Positions 32,838-41,775 of a stretch of DNA of 64,000 nt are shown here, piece by piece. Every line of letters starts with the position of its first letter. Positions within the stretch are counted from its first letter, which is position 1. Source of the DNA: Glaciihabitans sp. dw_435 (GTDB lineage Bacteria; Actinomycetota; Actinomycetes; Actinomycetales; Microbacteriaceae); the NCBI RefSeq assembly GCF_018449675.1, contig NZ_JAAVUZ010000010.1:1-64000 (forward strand), read 5' to 3'. Under the pieces are notes generated by a model. The model saw only the letters and a program-made list of their open reading frames with translations. It ran no database searches and was not told the DNA's origin. A program made the translations under genes and the position numbers.

Positions 32838-33314
32838 CTAAACCGCGGGGATTTCGACGGTCGCGGTGCCGTCGTCGCTCAGCGTGACGATGCTCGTGCC
32901 GTCACCGACGACCGTGCCGTCAAGCAGCTCAACGATTGCGAACCCACCCTCGGGAGCAGCGGCAACAGCCTCGTCGAACGTGAGGCCGTCGCTCTCGAGC
33001 TCCACGACGCCAGCGATGACGGCGAGCGGCACCTGCGCGCGGATCGCGGCGATGATGGCGGGCTTCGTCTTGGCCTTGCCCAGCTCGACACCACGCGCGA
33101 GCGCGAGCGCGATCAGGTCGGCCTTGAGCCAGGACTCGAGGTCGTCGGACTCGACGGGCGCGGACGGCTCGATGGCGTATCCGTGCTGCAGCAGCGCGGC
33201 CGTGAGGTTCGGGGCGTCCGTCAGGTCGTACTCGGCAACACCGTCGACGAACTCGACAACGTCGAATGCGGTCTGGCGGCCAGCCTCGGGGCGGGGGTGG
33301 ATGATGCGGGCCAT
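32838..33314 (-). CDS. head-region protein, 158 aa
   Basis: The middle (about 55-95, DLESWLKADLIALALARGVE and KAKTKPAIIAAIRA) looks like a SAP/HeH-type helix-extended-loop-helix. Acidic beta-rich segments flank it. It may be a head accessory or DNA-contacting protein; this is inference from fold pattern and position. Confidence 0.6.
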   Translation of the reverse strand: MARIIHPRPEAGRQTAFDVVEFVDGVAEYDLTDAPNLTAALLQHGYAIEPSAPVESDDLESWLKADLIALALARGVELGKAKTKPAIIAAIRAQVPLAVIAGVVELESDGLTFDEAVAAAPEGGFAIVELLDGTVVGDGTSIVTLSDDGTATVEIPAV

Positions 33315-33398
33315 GACGGCCTCCGTTCAGGGAATGCGCGGAAAGTTGAGGGGTGCTGGCCCGGAAACGGTGGAAGACGTCTCCGGGCCAGCAGGGTG

Positions 33399-33674
33399 CT
33401 ACTTGGAGGGCGTGGTGTTCTTCGCTTCGAGAGCGACACGCTCGGCCTCTGACTGCTCGGCGGCGGTCTTTTCGGCCGCTTCCTTCGCGTCAGCGTCGAT
33501 CTTGGCCTGAGCGTCGATGGCTGCCTGCTTTTCAGCGGCTTCCTTCTCCGCCTTTTTCTCGGCAGCGGTCTGCTTCACGACCTCTTCCCAGTCGCCGGGA
33601 TTGCTCAGCTGCTCGATCGACTCGTCCACCGTGATGGTCTTGCCGTCGATGCGGGACTTGAATGTGTGTGACAT
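33399..33674 (-). CDS. charged helical protein next to capsid gene, 91 aa
   Basis: The first 30 residues form a small beta unit, and the rest is a Lys/Glu/Ala helix (EKKAEKEAAEKQAAIDAQAK) without aromatic residues. The gene lies just after the capsid gene, where decoration or stabilisation proteins are common. An 11-bp hairpin (33355-33392) follows it. Confidence 0.6.
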   Translation of the reverse strand: MSHTFKSRIDGKTITVDESIEQLSNPGDWEEVVKQTAAEKKAEKEAAEKQAAIDAQAKIDADAKEAAEKTAAEQSEAERVALEAKNTTPSK

Positions 33675-33707
33675 GGTGCCTCGTTTCAGATTGTCAAGAG
33701 AGGGGGT

Positions 33708-33732
33708 GGGCGGCTGGGGTTACCAGCCGCCC
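33708..33732 (-). terminator. hairpin after the capsid gene
   Basis: GGGCGGCTGG and CCAGCCGCCC form a perfect 10-bp stem with a 5-nt loop, just downstream of the capsid stop. Such hairpins often raise capsid yield by mRNA stabilisation or partial termination. No U-run is present. Confidence 0.5.
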
Positions 33733-33742
33733 AGAGGTCGAC

Positions 33743-34954
33743 CTATACGAAGGTCGGAAGGCCACGCAGCTGGGCGTGGGCCTTCTCGTTGCCGTACTCG
33801 AGACCAATCTCGCCGTACAGCTGGGTGCGCTCCGCCGAACCGACCTTCGCCAGGTCCTCTTCGAAGAAGTGGCCTTTGCCGGGCACCTCGAGGAAGAACG
33901 GGGCGAGCTGCTCGAGCGAGACGATCGCGAGAGCGTCCTGCGGGAGCTGGCGGTCCAGCATGATGTTGAGCGTGCCGAAGTCGGTGTCGATCGTGGTGAG
34001 GTTCAGCCCACCAACGTTGCGAGTACCGGAGAACGGGTCACTCTTCGCGTACGCCGAGGCGTACGTGGCGGTGAGGTTCCGCTTCTGCGAGCTGTTCACC
34101 GCGATGGTGCCGGAGATTGCGTCTCCGAGGCCACCGTTGTCGTACGCACGCTGGAACAGCGAGTTGTACGTGTCCAGCGTCGGCGCGGTCGTCGACACGG
34201 CGTAGAGCTTGATGCCCGTCGCCGTTCCGAGGGTGATCGCAGCGCCGCCGTTGGTGGCGGACACCTTGAACGCCGTGGTGCCGGTGACAGCCTGGACGAA
34301 GTACACCCGGCCGATGACCACGGAGGTGAGTCCACCGCGAGCGGAGAACACGACCTTGTCGCCCACGTTGAGTCCGTGGGTGATGGTGATCGTGTCAGTG
34401 GCCGAGGTGCCAGCGACCGTGGCGCCGAGCTCGACGCCGCCGTTGCTGTAGATCACCTTGTTGGTGGCGATGGCCTGCAGCAGGCCGCGGGTCTTGCGCG
34501 CGGTGGTGTTGTCAGCGGGCTTGTTGTACTCGCCGTTCCAGAACGCGTGGTTGACATCCTTCGCGACCGCCTTGATTTCGTTCATGACCTGCTCGTCATG
34601 CTCGTTCGCGATCGGGTTGGTGCCCTCCACGCCGGCGGTCGTCGTCTTGTTCGGCGTCGACTGCTTGGTGTAGCTGGTCTCCACCGCGGAGTGGTGAATC
34701 TCGGCGATGTTGGTCACGTTCGAGCGAACGCGAGCGACACCGGACGGTGCGGCTGCACCTTCGAGCGCGGTGTTCTGGTCGTTGTCGCGGAGGTCGGTGA
34801 CCTGCCACTCCTTCTCGACCGTCTTGACGGACTTGCCACCCGTGAGGCCACCGATGGCGGACAGCAGTGGGGTGGACTCGGGCGTGATGCGGAACAGCTC
34901 GCCAACGAAGTTGGGTTCGTTGTAGGTCGTTCCCTGTCCGGTGATTCCGGGCAT
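33743..34954 (-). CDS. major capsid protein, SU10/DUF5309 type
   Basis: The 403-aa protein opens with ITGQGTTYNEPNFVGELFRI, shows TPLLSAIGGL, VEKEWQVTDLRD and EIHHSAVETSYTKQ, and ends near DRQLPQDALAIVSLEQLAPF. These mark SU10-like HK97-fold capsids. A beta module inserted near 195-255 (HGLNVGDKVVFSARGGLTSV, then YFVQAVTGTTAFKV) resembles two modules of the tail tip protein and is probably surface exposed. Confidence 0.88.
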   Translation of the reverse strand: MPGITGQGTTYNEPNFVGELFRITPESTPLLSAIGGLTGGKSVKTVEKEWQVTDLRDNDQNTALEGAAAPSGVARVRSNVTNIAEIHHSAVETSYTKQSTPNKTTTAGVEGTNPIANEHDEQVMNEIKAVAKDVNHAFWNGEYNKPADNTTARKTRGLLQAIATNKVIYSNGGVELGATVAGTSATDTITITHGLNVGDKVVFSARGGLTSVVIGRVYFVQAVTGTTAFKVSATNGGAAITLGTATGIKLYAVSTTAPTLDTYNSLFQRAYDNGGLGDAISGTIAVNSSQKRNLTATYASAYAKSDPFSGTRNVGGLNLTTIDTDFGTLNIMLDRQLPQDALAIVSLEQLAPFFLEVPGKGHFFEEDLAKVGSAERTQLYGEIGLEYGNEKAHAQLRGLPTFV

Positions 34955-34969
34955 GGTAGCTCCTTAGGG

Positions 34970-35746
34970 CTAGTTGGCCTTCGCAGCGCGGATGCGCCGC
35001 TTGAGCACGATGGATGCGGAAACGTCCCCGTCCTTCTCCGCTTTCGCGAGTTGGGTTTCGAGGGACTGGAGTGTGGCGCCCTGATGACCGTCGCTGCCTG
35101 AGCTGGCCGGGGTGATGCCGAGTGCCGCATTCGCCTGGAGCGCAGCTGTGATTTTGGCCGTGATGGCCGCTTCATCGGTCGGATCTACCGACGCGATGGA
35201 AGTCATGAAGTCCTTGTTGGCAAGGAGTTTCTTGGCGGAGGCGCCGAGGCCGTGAGCCTGTACGGCGACCTCGGTGGAGAGCTTGCCGGCGATGACGGCG
35301 GACTGTGCAGCGGTGAGGCTGCCGTCCTGCTCGCTCACCTTGTTGGTCAGCTCGGTGACCTTGGCTGCGAGCTTCACCGGATCGGTCTCCGTCTGCTCGC
35401 CGCCGCCGATCAGCTTCGCGAACTGAGCGAGGGTGCTCTTGGTGGCCTTCTCGACCGCGTCGGCGATGTCCTTCTCGTGCTTCGCCTTCGTTGTGGCGAG
35501 ATCACCGCGGACATTCTCGAGCAGCTTCTGTGCACGCTCGGGGTCGAAGTTCTCTTTGGTCCAGGGGGCATTGTCGCCACCCGCTGCGGCTGTTGCAGCG
35601 GCAGCAGCTGCGGCCTGTGCGGCTGCGTCGTCACCACCCTCGTTCTCGAGGTAGCGGATGCCCATGAGGGCGTGCTTCGTGCGGCCGATGACGGCGAGAC
35701 CGTCAGTGCCGCGCTGGGCGGGGTACGAGCATGTGGTGATAGTCAC
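34970..35746 (-). CDS. capsid scaffolding protein
   Basis: The 258-aa protein starts at a GTG with AAGGAG upstream. It is rich in Ala, Lys, Glu and Gln, with heptad helices (LLENVRGDLATTKAKHEKDI, then TELTNKVSEQDGSLTAAQ) and no aromatic-rich core. This is typical of scaffolds, which guide capsid assembly and are then removed. It lies between the MuF-like gene and the capsid gene. Confidence 0.75.
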   Translation of the reverse strand: MTITTCSYPAQRGTDGLAVIGRTKHALMGIRYLENEGGDDAAAQAAAAAAATAAAGGDNAPWTKENFDPERAQKLLENVRGDLATTKAKHEKDIADAVEKATKSTLAQFAKLIGGGEQTETDPVKLAAKVTELTNKVSEQDGSLTAAQSAVIAGKLSTEVAVQAHGLGASAKKLLANKDFMTSIASVDPTDEAAITAKITAALQANAALGITPASSGSDGHQGATLQSLETQLAKAEKDGDVSASIVLKRRIRAAKAN

Positions 35747-35858
35747 GGTGGACTCCTTTGCGGCACCTGGCCGCGGTTGGGGTGTTCCAGCCCTGCGCTG
35801 GAAGTGGGGTCGTCGCCACCGTGAGCAGGGCACGATGGCGACGAGATTGTGGGGACGG

Positions 35859-37073
35859 TTATCCGTCTGCGAATGCGAGTTGTTCGCGGTACGAGGCGCG
35901 TGGGCGTCCGGTGGTGTTGACGAAGTCGCGCATCTCCGCTTGTCCGTCGAGGACGTCACGGTGTGCGCGGCGGCGGGAGATGTCATCCCCGGCGACCGAC
36001 TCGTCACGTTTGGCTGAGCGGATCTTGCGCTCGATCGCGCGCTGCGTCTCACGTTCCCGCTCAGCGATGGGGTCGTACTCCTGCCCCTTCTGCGGGATGG
36101 AGAGGCCGGGGAGGTAAGCGGTGCACTTGTGCCGACAGTTCGGATGAAAAAGCCCAGCACCTTTGGCGTGCTCGAGTGTCGCGGCGATGACGACGGTGAT
36201 GGTCTTATCCTGCGTCGCGTGCTGTACAGTCACAGCGCCCGTCGTGCCATCCGTGGAGAGGATCTTGCCGACCCACGGTGCACACCGCTTGCAGGAGTCG
36301 CTGGCGCCCTGGACGGTGACGAGGTTGATGCCTGACTGCTGCATCCGCCATACGCCGGCGTCGTTGTACGCACGGTTCACCGCGGTACGGGTAGCCATCT
36401 CGGCGTAGGAGCCGATGTGCCAGTTGCGGTCCGCCTTGTCGACGAACCCCGTGATGCCTTCTCCGAGGAACCGCTGCACCGCTGTGCGCTGTGCGAGCTG
36501 GCTGGTCTGTACACCGAGCAGGACGTTGGAGGCGGTCATGTTGATGACTCGCTGGTAGGCGTCCTGTGGGTACCGGGCGATGCGGAGGTGCATCGCTTCG
36601 AGGCGTGAGCTGAGGTCGAGGGTGAGCTGCGCGACAGCCTGCGTCGCGTTCCCTGTGAGCGGGGTAGTGACGGGGAGGCGCTTCGCCATGCCCAGTCGGG
36701 CAACGGCCGCGGCCTCCCCTTCTTTCGCGGCGATGTCGATGATGCTCTGCGCGAGCTCGTCACTGCGCAGCTTCTCCGCCATCTGCAGGCCGGTGAATTG
36801 CAACTCCCGCAGCGTTTGTGCTCGATACCCTTCGAGTTCAGCCAGTGCCCGGTTGCGGGCGAGGGCGGCTTCGAAGGGCTTGCGGTCGATCGAGTCGAGG
36901 TTCGCCCGGCGTAGCGCTTCCTGCAACGCGAGGTCGCGGTAAGCGCGGCGGGCGACCGATCGAATCAGTTCGTCCTCGGCGCCGGCGTAACGGGCGGCCA
37001 GCTCGAGGCCCAGCTCTTCGATCAGATCAGCGGCAGAGACGGGGTTCTCAGGGTCCGGGACGTACACGGCCAT
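35859..37073 (-). CDS. MuF-like/phage minor head protein
   Basis: The 404-aa protein follows the portal gene. It has a long helical N-terminal half and a Cys-rich C-terminal segment, SDSCKRCAPWVGKILSTDG and LFHPNCRHKCTAYLPG, typical of MuF/minor capsid protein 2 domains. Such proteins bind the portal and travel in the capsid. The SD GGAGG lies 7 bp upstream. Confidence 0.8.
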   Translation of the reverse strand: MAVYVPDPENPVSAADLIEELGLELAARYAGAEDELIRSVARRAYRDLALQEALRRANLDSIDRKPFEAALARNRALAELEGYRAQTLRELQFTGLQMAEKLRSDELAQSIIDIAAKEGEAAAVARLGMAKRLPVTTPLTGNATQAVAQLTLDLSSRLEAMHLRIARYPQDAYQRVINMTASNVLLGVQTSQLAQRTAVQRFLGEGITGFVDKADRNWHIGSYAEMATRTAVNRAYNDAGVWRMQQSGINLVTVQGASDSCKRCAPWVGKILSTDGTTGAVTVQHATQDKTITVVIAATLEHAKGAGLFHPNCRHKCTAYLPGLSIPQKGQEYDPIAERERETQRAIERKIRSAKRDESVAGDDISRRRAHRDVLDGQAEMRDFVNTTGRPRASYREQLAFADG

Positions 37074-37076
37074 GAG

Positions 37077-37181
37077 CTACCTCCGCGTGCGTCGCTTCCG
37101 ATGTGCCTTGGTCTGCTGCGCGCGACCGCCGGACTTCTTCGACGACTGACTTCGGATCGCGTACCCGTGGAGGCCTGGCAT
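37077..37181 (-). CDS. small basic protein, 34 aa
   Basis: The ATG lies 6 bp after GGAG and overlaps the previous stop (TGATG). The product is highly basic (SSKKSGGRAQQTKAHRKRRT), with no hydrophobic core, so it probably binds nucleic acid or is a virion component. Packing between neighbours supports translation. Confidence 0.5.
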   Translation of the reverse strand: MPGLHGYAIRSQSSKKSGGRAQQTKAHRKRRTRR

Positions 37182-37324
37182 CAGCGACTCCGCTTCTGTT
37201 TGGTGTTCCGGTAGCGAGGAACGTCGAACCACGAGATGCCCTTGACGCGCACACCGCGGTCACAGAGCGACACGACCGCGTACGCCAGGAGGCCGAGGGC
37301 CACCAGCACTATCGACTCGTTCAC
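37181..37324 (-). CDS. single-helix membrane protein, 47 aa
   Basis: A GTG overlapping the portal stop (GTGA) begins one hydrophobic helix (SIVLVALGLLAYAVVSLC), followed by a basic tail (YRNTKQKRSR). Tight overlap on both sides supports it. I do not know its role; small membrane proteins inside head operons are unusual. Confidence 0.5.
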   Translation of the reverse strand: MNESIVLVALGLLAYAVVSLCDRGVRVKGISWFDVPRYRNTKQKRSR

Positions 37325-38934
37325 TCGGTCTCCTTCGCGGGGTCGTCGTCACCAGTGAAGGTGGCCGGGTCTGGGGCGAGCGTGCCAAGTTCCGCCTCAG
37401 CACGTTCGATCTGCAGTCGGATCTCCGCCTCGGTGACGTCCTCACCCTCAAGGCGGTAACGGACCCGATCCTCGGTGGCGATGGAACGTGCCGCGTCGAG
37501 GTACTGCAGGGTCCGTGCTCGCTTCTCAGGATCTTCCTGACTGATCTTCGCGAACCCGATCGTGGGTGTGCCGAACTCGCCGCCGCCCTTGCCGGGGAAC
37601 ACGACACCGTCGATGGCGAGGCACACCCGGGCGTTCTTTGCCAGCGCGGGGCGGGCGTAGATGCCTTTCACGTCACGGGTGGCTTCGGTCTCGGCACGGT
37701 CGTCGGTGACTTCCGTTGCCGTCTTGGCGCCGCTTGCCATGTTCGACTTGCCGAACTCCTTCGGCGAGAGGCCAATGGTGCGCAGCACACGCCGCTCGAG
37801 GGCGTCGATGATGTTGAGGTGCACGTCATCACGGATGTCGAACTGGCTGATGAGCATCTGCGACTTGAGCGAGTCAGCAGCCGCGCCAAGGGTGTTGATG
37901 CCCTTGTAGTAGGTGCGGTCCGGGTCGAACGTGGGTCCCTGACCTCGAGCGCCAGGCTCAAGGTAGGACTCGGGAAGGGTGACGCGGCCAGCGCCGTTCT
38001 CCACATCACGGAACAGCGACGACCACAGCTGGTCCGTCTTGTCGAACACCGGCTCGAGGCCGAGGTAGTCGGAACGTCCCACCGAAGCGAGCGCCCCGAA
38101 CTGCTCCCAGTCAGGGTTCGGCATCATGTTCGGGTAGTAGGCGACCGCCATCTCATCGATGCCGGTGGCGATGCTGATCGTGTACTGCCCCTCGGTGGCG
38201 AGACGCAGGTACTCGACAGGCGATTTCAGTCGGGCGATGTGCGCGGTCTCTTCGAGAGTGTCGACAGGCACAGCACGACCGAGCGTGCCCACTCCGCCCT
38301 CGTACAGGGTGAAGCGGATCAGGCCGGGCCCGGGGTGTTCTTCGATGAGGCGGAACACAGCGCGGCCGTCGTCCTGCTGGTATTCGGTCCACAGCTTCAC
38401 CGAGGCGAGGCGACCGTGGCGGAACACAGGGAGGGCGACGTCGGCGCGGTACGCCTTCGGGAATACGTGATCGGCGACCTCAGCGTCCCATGCCGGGGCG
38501 AGGTACGCGCCACCGAGGGATGAGGCGTATTCGCCGGACTTGAGCAGCTCGGCGTGCGACTCGTCGGAGCTCATCAACGTCATGAGGCGCTCCTGCGCCT
38601 TGACGTTCTTCGAGTCGGAGTCGGGCAGCTCAAACTTGGGGGCTTCGCCGAACAGGATCGAAGCGGACTTCTGCGCAACGTCGGCCGGCAGCGGCAGGTG
38701 CAGACGCACCCGGTCCTCACCCTCGGCGATCGGCTTACCCCAGAACATCTTGGACAGGTTGCCGACAACACCACCGCGGTGAGGCCGCCCCTGGTGGATG
38801 TGGGTTGCCCGGGTCTTGCCGGAGTAGATCTGCTCGATGGTCGCCATGTCCGACGCCCACCATGCACGGTGTTCGGCGTACCGTGACCCCGCGATGTCGA
38901 AGGGGTACGGGGGGAAGGCGTCGGCGTTAGCCAT
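37321..38934 (-). CDS. portal protein, SPP1 gp6-like
   Basis: The 537-aa protein matches siphovirus portals: RPHRGGVVGNLSKMFWGKP, LHLPLPADVAQKSASILFGE, and the C-terminal helical crown with IDALERRVLRTIGLSPKEFG. It forms the dodecameric ring for DNA entry and exit. It lies 8 bp downstream of the large terminase gene. Confidence 0.88.
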   Translation of the reverse strand: MANADAFPPYPFDIAGSRYAEHRAWWASDMATIEQIYSGKTRATHIHQGRPHRGGVVGNLSKMFWGKPIAEGEDRVRLHLPLPADVAQKSASILFGEAPKFELPDSDSKNVKAQERLMTLMSSDESHAELLKSGEYASSLGGAYLAPAWDAEVADHVFPKAYRADVALPVFRHGRLASVKLWTEYQQDDGRAVFRLIEEHPGPGLIRFTLYEGGVGTLGRAVPVDTLEETAHIARLKSPVEYLRLATEGQYTISIATGIDEMAVAYYPNMMPNPDWEQFGALASVGRSDYLGLEPVFDKTDQLWSSLFRDVENGAGRVTLPESYLEPGARGQGPTFDPDRTYYKGINTLGAAADSLKSQMLISQFDIRDDVHLNIIDALERRVLRTIGLSPKEFGKSNMASGAKTATEVTDDRAETEATRDVKGIYARPALAKNARVCLAIDGVVFPGKGGGEFGTPTIGFAKISQEDPEKRARTLQYLDAARSIATEDRVRYRLEGEDVTEAEIRLQIERAEAELGTLAPDPATFTGDDDPAKETE

Positions 38935-38942
38935 GTGGCCTC

Positions 38943-40280
38943 CTAGGCGGCGAGTTCGAACTTGATCCGGGAGCGCCAGATGTTCTCGGTTGTGATGACT
39001 GCGTACCGGACGGCATCGCAGGCGTGGTCGTTGACCTTCATCGGCTTGTCAGCGCCGAGCAGTGTGGCCTTGGGGTCCCAGCTGTAGCCCGGGGCCTCAC
39101 GGATGAAGTTCTTGCACCGCGTGGTGGTTATCAGCTTCTTCTCGTAGATGAGCGAGGCCATCGTGCGAACCCCGTAGAGCACCTCGTTGTCGGCCTGCGT
39201 CGTCATGACGCCCTGCTGTGCGAGTTCTGTTCGAAGTGGTGCGGCTGACGGGTCGAGGATGATGAACCGAGGGGTGAGGCGGGGGCTGTTCGGCGGGAGG
39301 TGGTCTGCTTCGATCCACGCCTTGAGCTCGCGTGCCTGCTCGGAAGGGGGCAGTTGGCGCTGTTCGACCTTCGAGTTGAAGTAATACTCGTCGATGAGGT
39401 ACAGGCGTGGCGCCGGCCGGTTGTACTGGTCAAGTTCCGCACTGATACCGAGCAGCAGGGCAGCGGTCGGGTTCGATGTTCCGTAGTCCATGCCGACCGC
39501 GATGAGCTCCGCCATTGGCGGCAGGTCGTCCCACTCGATGACGTACCCGAGTTTGAGGTCGGGGTCGAACGTCTCGAAGATCGCGCCCTCGGCGGCAACC
39601 CATTCCCCGAGCACGTTGCGGCGGTAGTACAGGCCGGTGTTCTCGCGCCTGATCGCATCCTTGCGCGCCTCGGACAGCATGGGGTTGTCGTCGAGCAGGA
39701 ACTTCCACACCTTCCAGTCCGGGAGGAACTGGGGGTGCTCAGGGTCACAGCGGTCGAGGAAGTTGACCTTGAACCAGTGACCAGGGGAGTCGGGGTTTGT
39801 GGTGCCGAATAGCTGCGCGCCTTCCCAGAGGCGGTTCAGCAGCTGAGTGAAGAAGTCCTCGCGCAGCAGCGTCAGCTCGTCAACGTATGCACCGGCACAG
39901 GTGAGACCTCGAAGGACGTTCTCTGAGCGGATGTCAGAGGAACCGAGCACCCACACCTTGCGGCCCAGAATCATGCCGTAGGCGGCGCCGGAGGTGTAGC
40001 TGACGAAGCGTGATGTCGCACCGAACAGGTTCGGGTCCATCAGCGGGGCAAAGACGTTACGTGCGGCTGAGTCGCGTGTGCGAGACACCACAACGAGTTC
40101 GCCACGAGTTGTGTTCGTTGCGACGTAGATCAGGAACCGCGCCAGAGACGCGATGGTCTTGCCCGAACGTACCGAGCCTTCCCAGATGTTGATGCGAGCC
40201 GTCGACTCCCTGAGGGAGCAAATCTGCTTCTCCGACATCGGCGCTTTGAAAGCCGTGTTGGGATGCAGAACGGTAGTCAC
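38943..40280 (-). CDS. terL: terminase large subunit
   Basis: The 445-aa packaging motor has an N-terminal ATPase (GSVRSGKTIASLARF as Walker A, CAGAYVDELTLLREDFF as Walker B, and TTNPDSPGHWFKVNF as coupling motif). The C-terminal RNase H-like nuclease has acidic MDYGTSNPTAALLL and YLIDEYYF. The start overlaps the small subunit stop by ATGA. Confidence 0.92.
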   Translation of the reverse strand: MTTVLHPNTAFKAPMSEKQICSLRESTARINIWEGSVRSGKTIASLARFLIYVATNTTRGELVVVSRTRDSAARNVFAPLMDPNLFGATSRFVSYTSGAAYGMILGRKVWVLGSSDIRSENVLRGLTCAGAYVDELTLLREDFFTQLLNRLWEGAQLFGTTNPDSPGHWFKVNFLDRCDPEHPQFLPDWKVWKFLLDDNPMLSEARKDAIRRENTGLYYRRNVLGEWVAAEGAIFETFDPDLKLGYVIEWDDLPPMAELIAVGMDYGTSNPTAALLLGISAELDQYNRPAPRLYLIDEYYFNSKVEQRQLPPSEQARELKAWIEADHLPPNSPRLTPRFIILDPSAAPLRTELAQQGVMTTQADNEVLYGVRTMASLIYEKKLITTTRCKNFIREAPGYSWDPKATLLGADKPMKVNDHACDAVRYAVITTENIWRSRIKFELAA

Positions 40281-40753
40281 ACGATTCCCAAGAACGCGCC
40301 CAGCTCGGCGAGCATGCCCTTCGCCGCTTCCTCGCCCGCATCGCCGTCGACCAGTTCAAGGCGAGTGGCCTTGTCAAGGTAGATGCCGATAGCCGAAGCG
40401 AGCGCCTTCTCGTCCTGAGCAGGAGGGGCGCTGTCCTCAACCTTCTCCATACCGGAGCCAGCGACCGCGATGTGGTAAACGAAGATGTCAGCCTCGAGGC
40501 GATCAAGGATGGACTGTGTGCGCAGATACATCCGATCGATGATGTCTGCGCGAACCGCGGCGCGATCGATGCGGTGTGCCGAGACAGCCGCGGCGGTCTT
40601 AGCCCGATCGAACAGCAACCCCTCACGCTTCGCCCACCCGGAGATGGTCGACGCAGCAACTCCCAGCTCCCGCGCAATGGCGTTACAGGACTTGCCGGCA
40701 TCGAACAGCTCGCGTGCGCGCGGACCCTGATCGAATGTTTGACCTTGAGCCAT
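40277..40753 (-). CDS. terS: terminase small subunit
   Basis: The 158-aa protein carries an N-terminal helix-turn-helix (ARELFDAGKSCNAIARELGV, then STISGWAKREGLL) and a helical oligomer region. I chose the ATG at 40753 with GAGGTGA upstream. The frame is open for another 70 codons upstream but that part lacks conserved features. Confidence 0.8.
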   Translation of the reverse strand: MAQGQTFDQGPRARELFDAGKSCNAIARELGVAASTISGWAKREGLLFDRAKTAAAVSAHRIDRAAVRADIIDRMYLRTQSILDRLEADIFVYHIAVAGSGMEKVEDSAPPAQDEKALASAIGIYLDKATRLELVDGDAGEEAAKGMLAELGAFLGIV

Positions 40754-41157
40754 TGCGATCACCTCGTTGCGCCACCTGGACGCGTTCGGATGAGGCGATT
40801 TGGCCTCGAATGTGTGGTTTGTCCCCCGGTTTTGGGGGTTTGGGATTACTTCGGCGTCTTTTCGGAGCCGGTTGTACCCCGTTTGGAGGTGTTCGGCGGT
40901 AGCGCGCAGGTCCACGGTGGCCGGAAAGGTTGCAGCCATGTGTGAGCGCGGCCTTCGTTGCACGCCGTGGGCTGGGCACGATGGGCTGACGTTGACGCGC
41001 TACCCCCGAAGAGGTTCCGGCTCGCCCAGTGGTGCACGCTCTTGGCGGCGAGTTGGCTGCTGGGGCCGGACATTCATTCGTGAACCGCTCCTGTGGCATG
41101 CAACACCCGTGGAGGCGATCCACGCGTGCGCGGCCGCGTCATTAGTAGGCTCTGCAC
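40754..41157. other. intergenic stretch before terminase
   Basis: About 400 bp lie between the minus-strand late block and the plus-strand DUF4145 gene. It must contain the late promoter, and could contain the packaging (cos or pac) site. I see no HNH gene and no convincing frame, apart from the possible N-terminal extension of the small terminase. Confidence 0.4.
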
Positions 41158-41775
41158 ATGGCAGAAGCGAAATGCGGCTGGTGCGGCAAGCCGACTTACA
41201 TGCAGCCGGTGATGGCCTCGAGACCGGTGCGAACTTCCAACAACACCCTGATGAGGGCGGTTGCGTGCGTCTGCGCGAACTGCACTCGGTTGAGTGTTGT
41301 GAACTGGATACCCAGCAGAAGTAATTCCGACGAACCCGAAACTACTGACACCCAGATTTGGTCTCCTGAGTTCGTCGCTGGTCGCGATTTCCCGGATGTG
41401 CCGGAAGTTATCGCTGACGCTGCCACTGAGGCATATCAATGCCACAGCATCTCGGCGTACCGCGGCTCGGTTGCAATAGCACGGGCGGTCGTGGAGGCAG
41501 CAGCGAAAGCACGCGGCGCTACGGAGAGTGACCTGTACAAGATGATCACCGGGTTGTACGAACGCCGGCTCATACGTGAGCACATCAAGGACGCTGCGCA
41601 CGAGATCCGACACCTTGGCAACTCGGTCGCTCATGGCGACTTTGTCGTGAGGATCACCCCTGAGGAGTCAGACGAAATCTTGGGACTGATGAGTGAACTG
41701 CTTCACGAGTTGTTTCAGTCGCCGGCCGCGGTCGAGCGCAGAAAAGCTGCGCGCTTAGCGAAGCAGGCCGAGTAG
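41158..41775 (+). CDS. DUF4145 domain protein with zinc ribbon
   Basis: The 205-aa protein has an N-terminal zinc ribbon (KCGWCGKPTYMQ and CVCANCTRL) and a DUF4145 helical domain from about residue 78 (FPDVPEVIADAATEAYQCHS, then GSVAIARAVVEAAAKARG). DUF4145 occurs in restriction-associated and other defence-linked proteins, where its role is unclear. The gene is on the plus strand between terminase and the replication module, a usual cargo position. Confidence 0.75.
   Translation: MAEAKCGWCGKPTYMQPVMASRPVRTSNNTLMRAVACVCANCTRLSVVNWIPSRSNSDEPETTDTQIWSPEFVAGRDFPDVPEVIADAATEAYQCHSISAYRGSVAIARAVVEAAAKARGATESDLYKMITGLYERRLIREHIKDAAHEIRHLGNSVAHGDFVVRITPEESDEILGLMSELLHELFQSPAAVERRKAARLAKQAE

Noticed and set aside
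40754-40963. A 70-codon N-terminal extension of the small terminase
   Set aside because: The frame is open, but a good ribosome binding site (GAGGTGA) lies directly before the internal ATG, and the HTH begins at the usual distance from that start.
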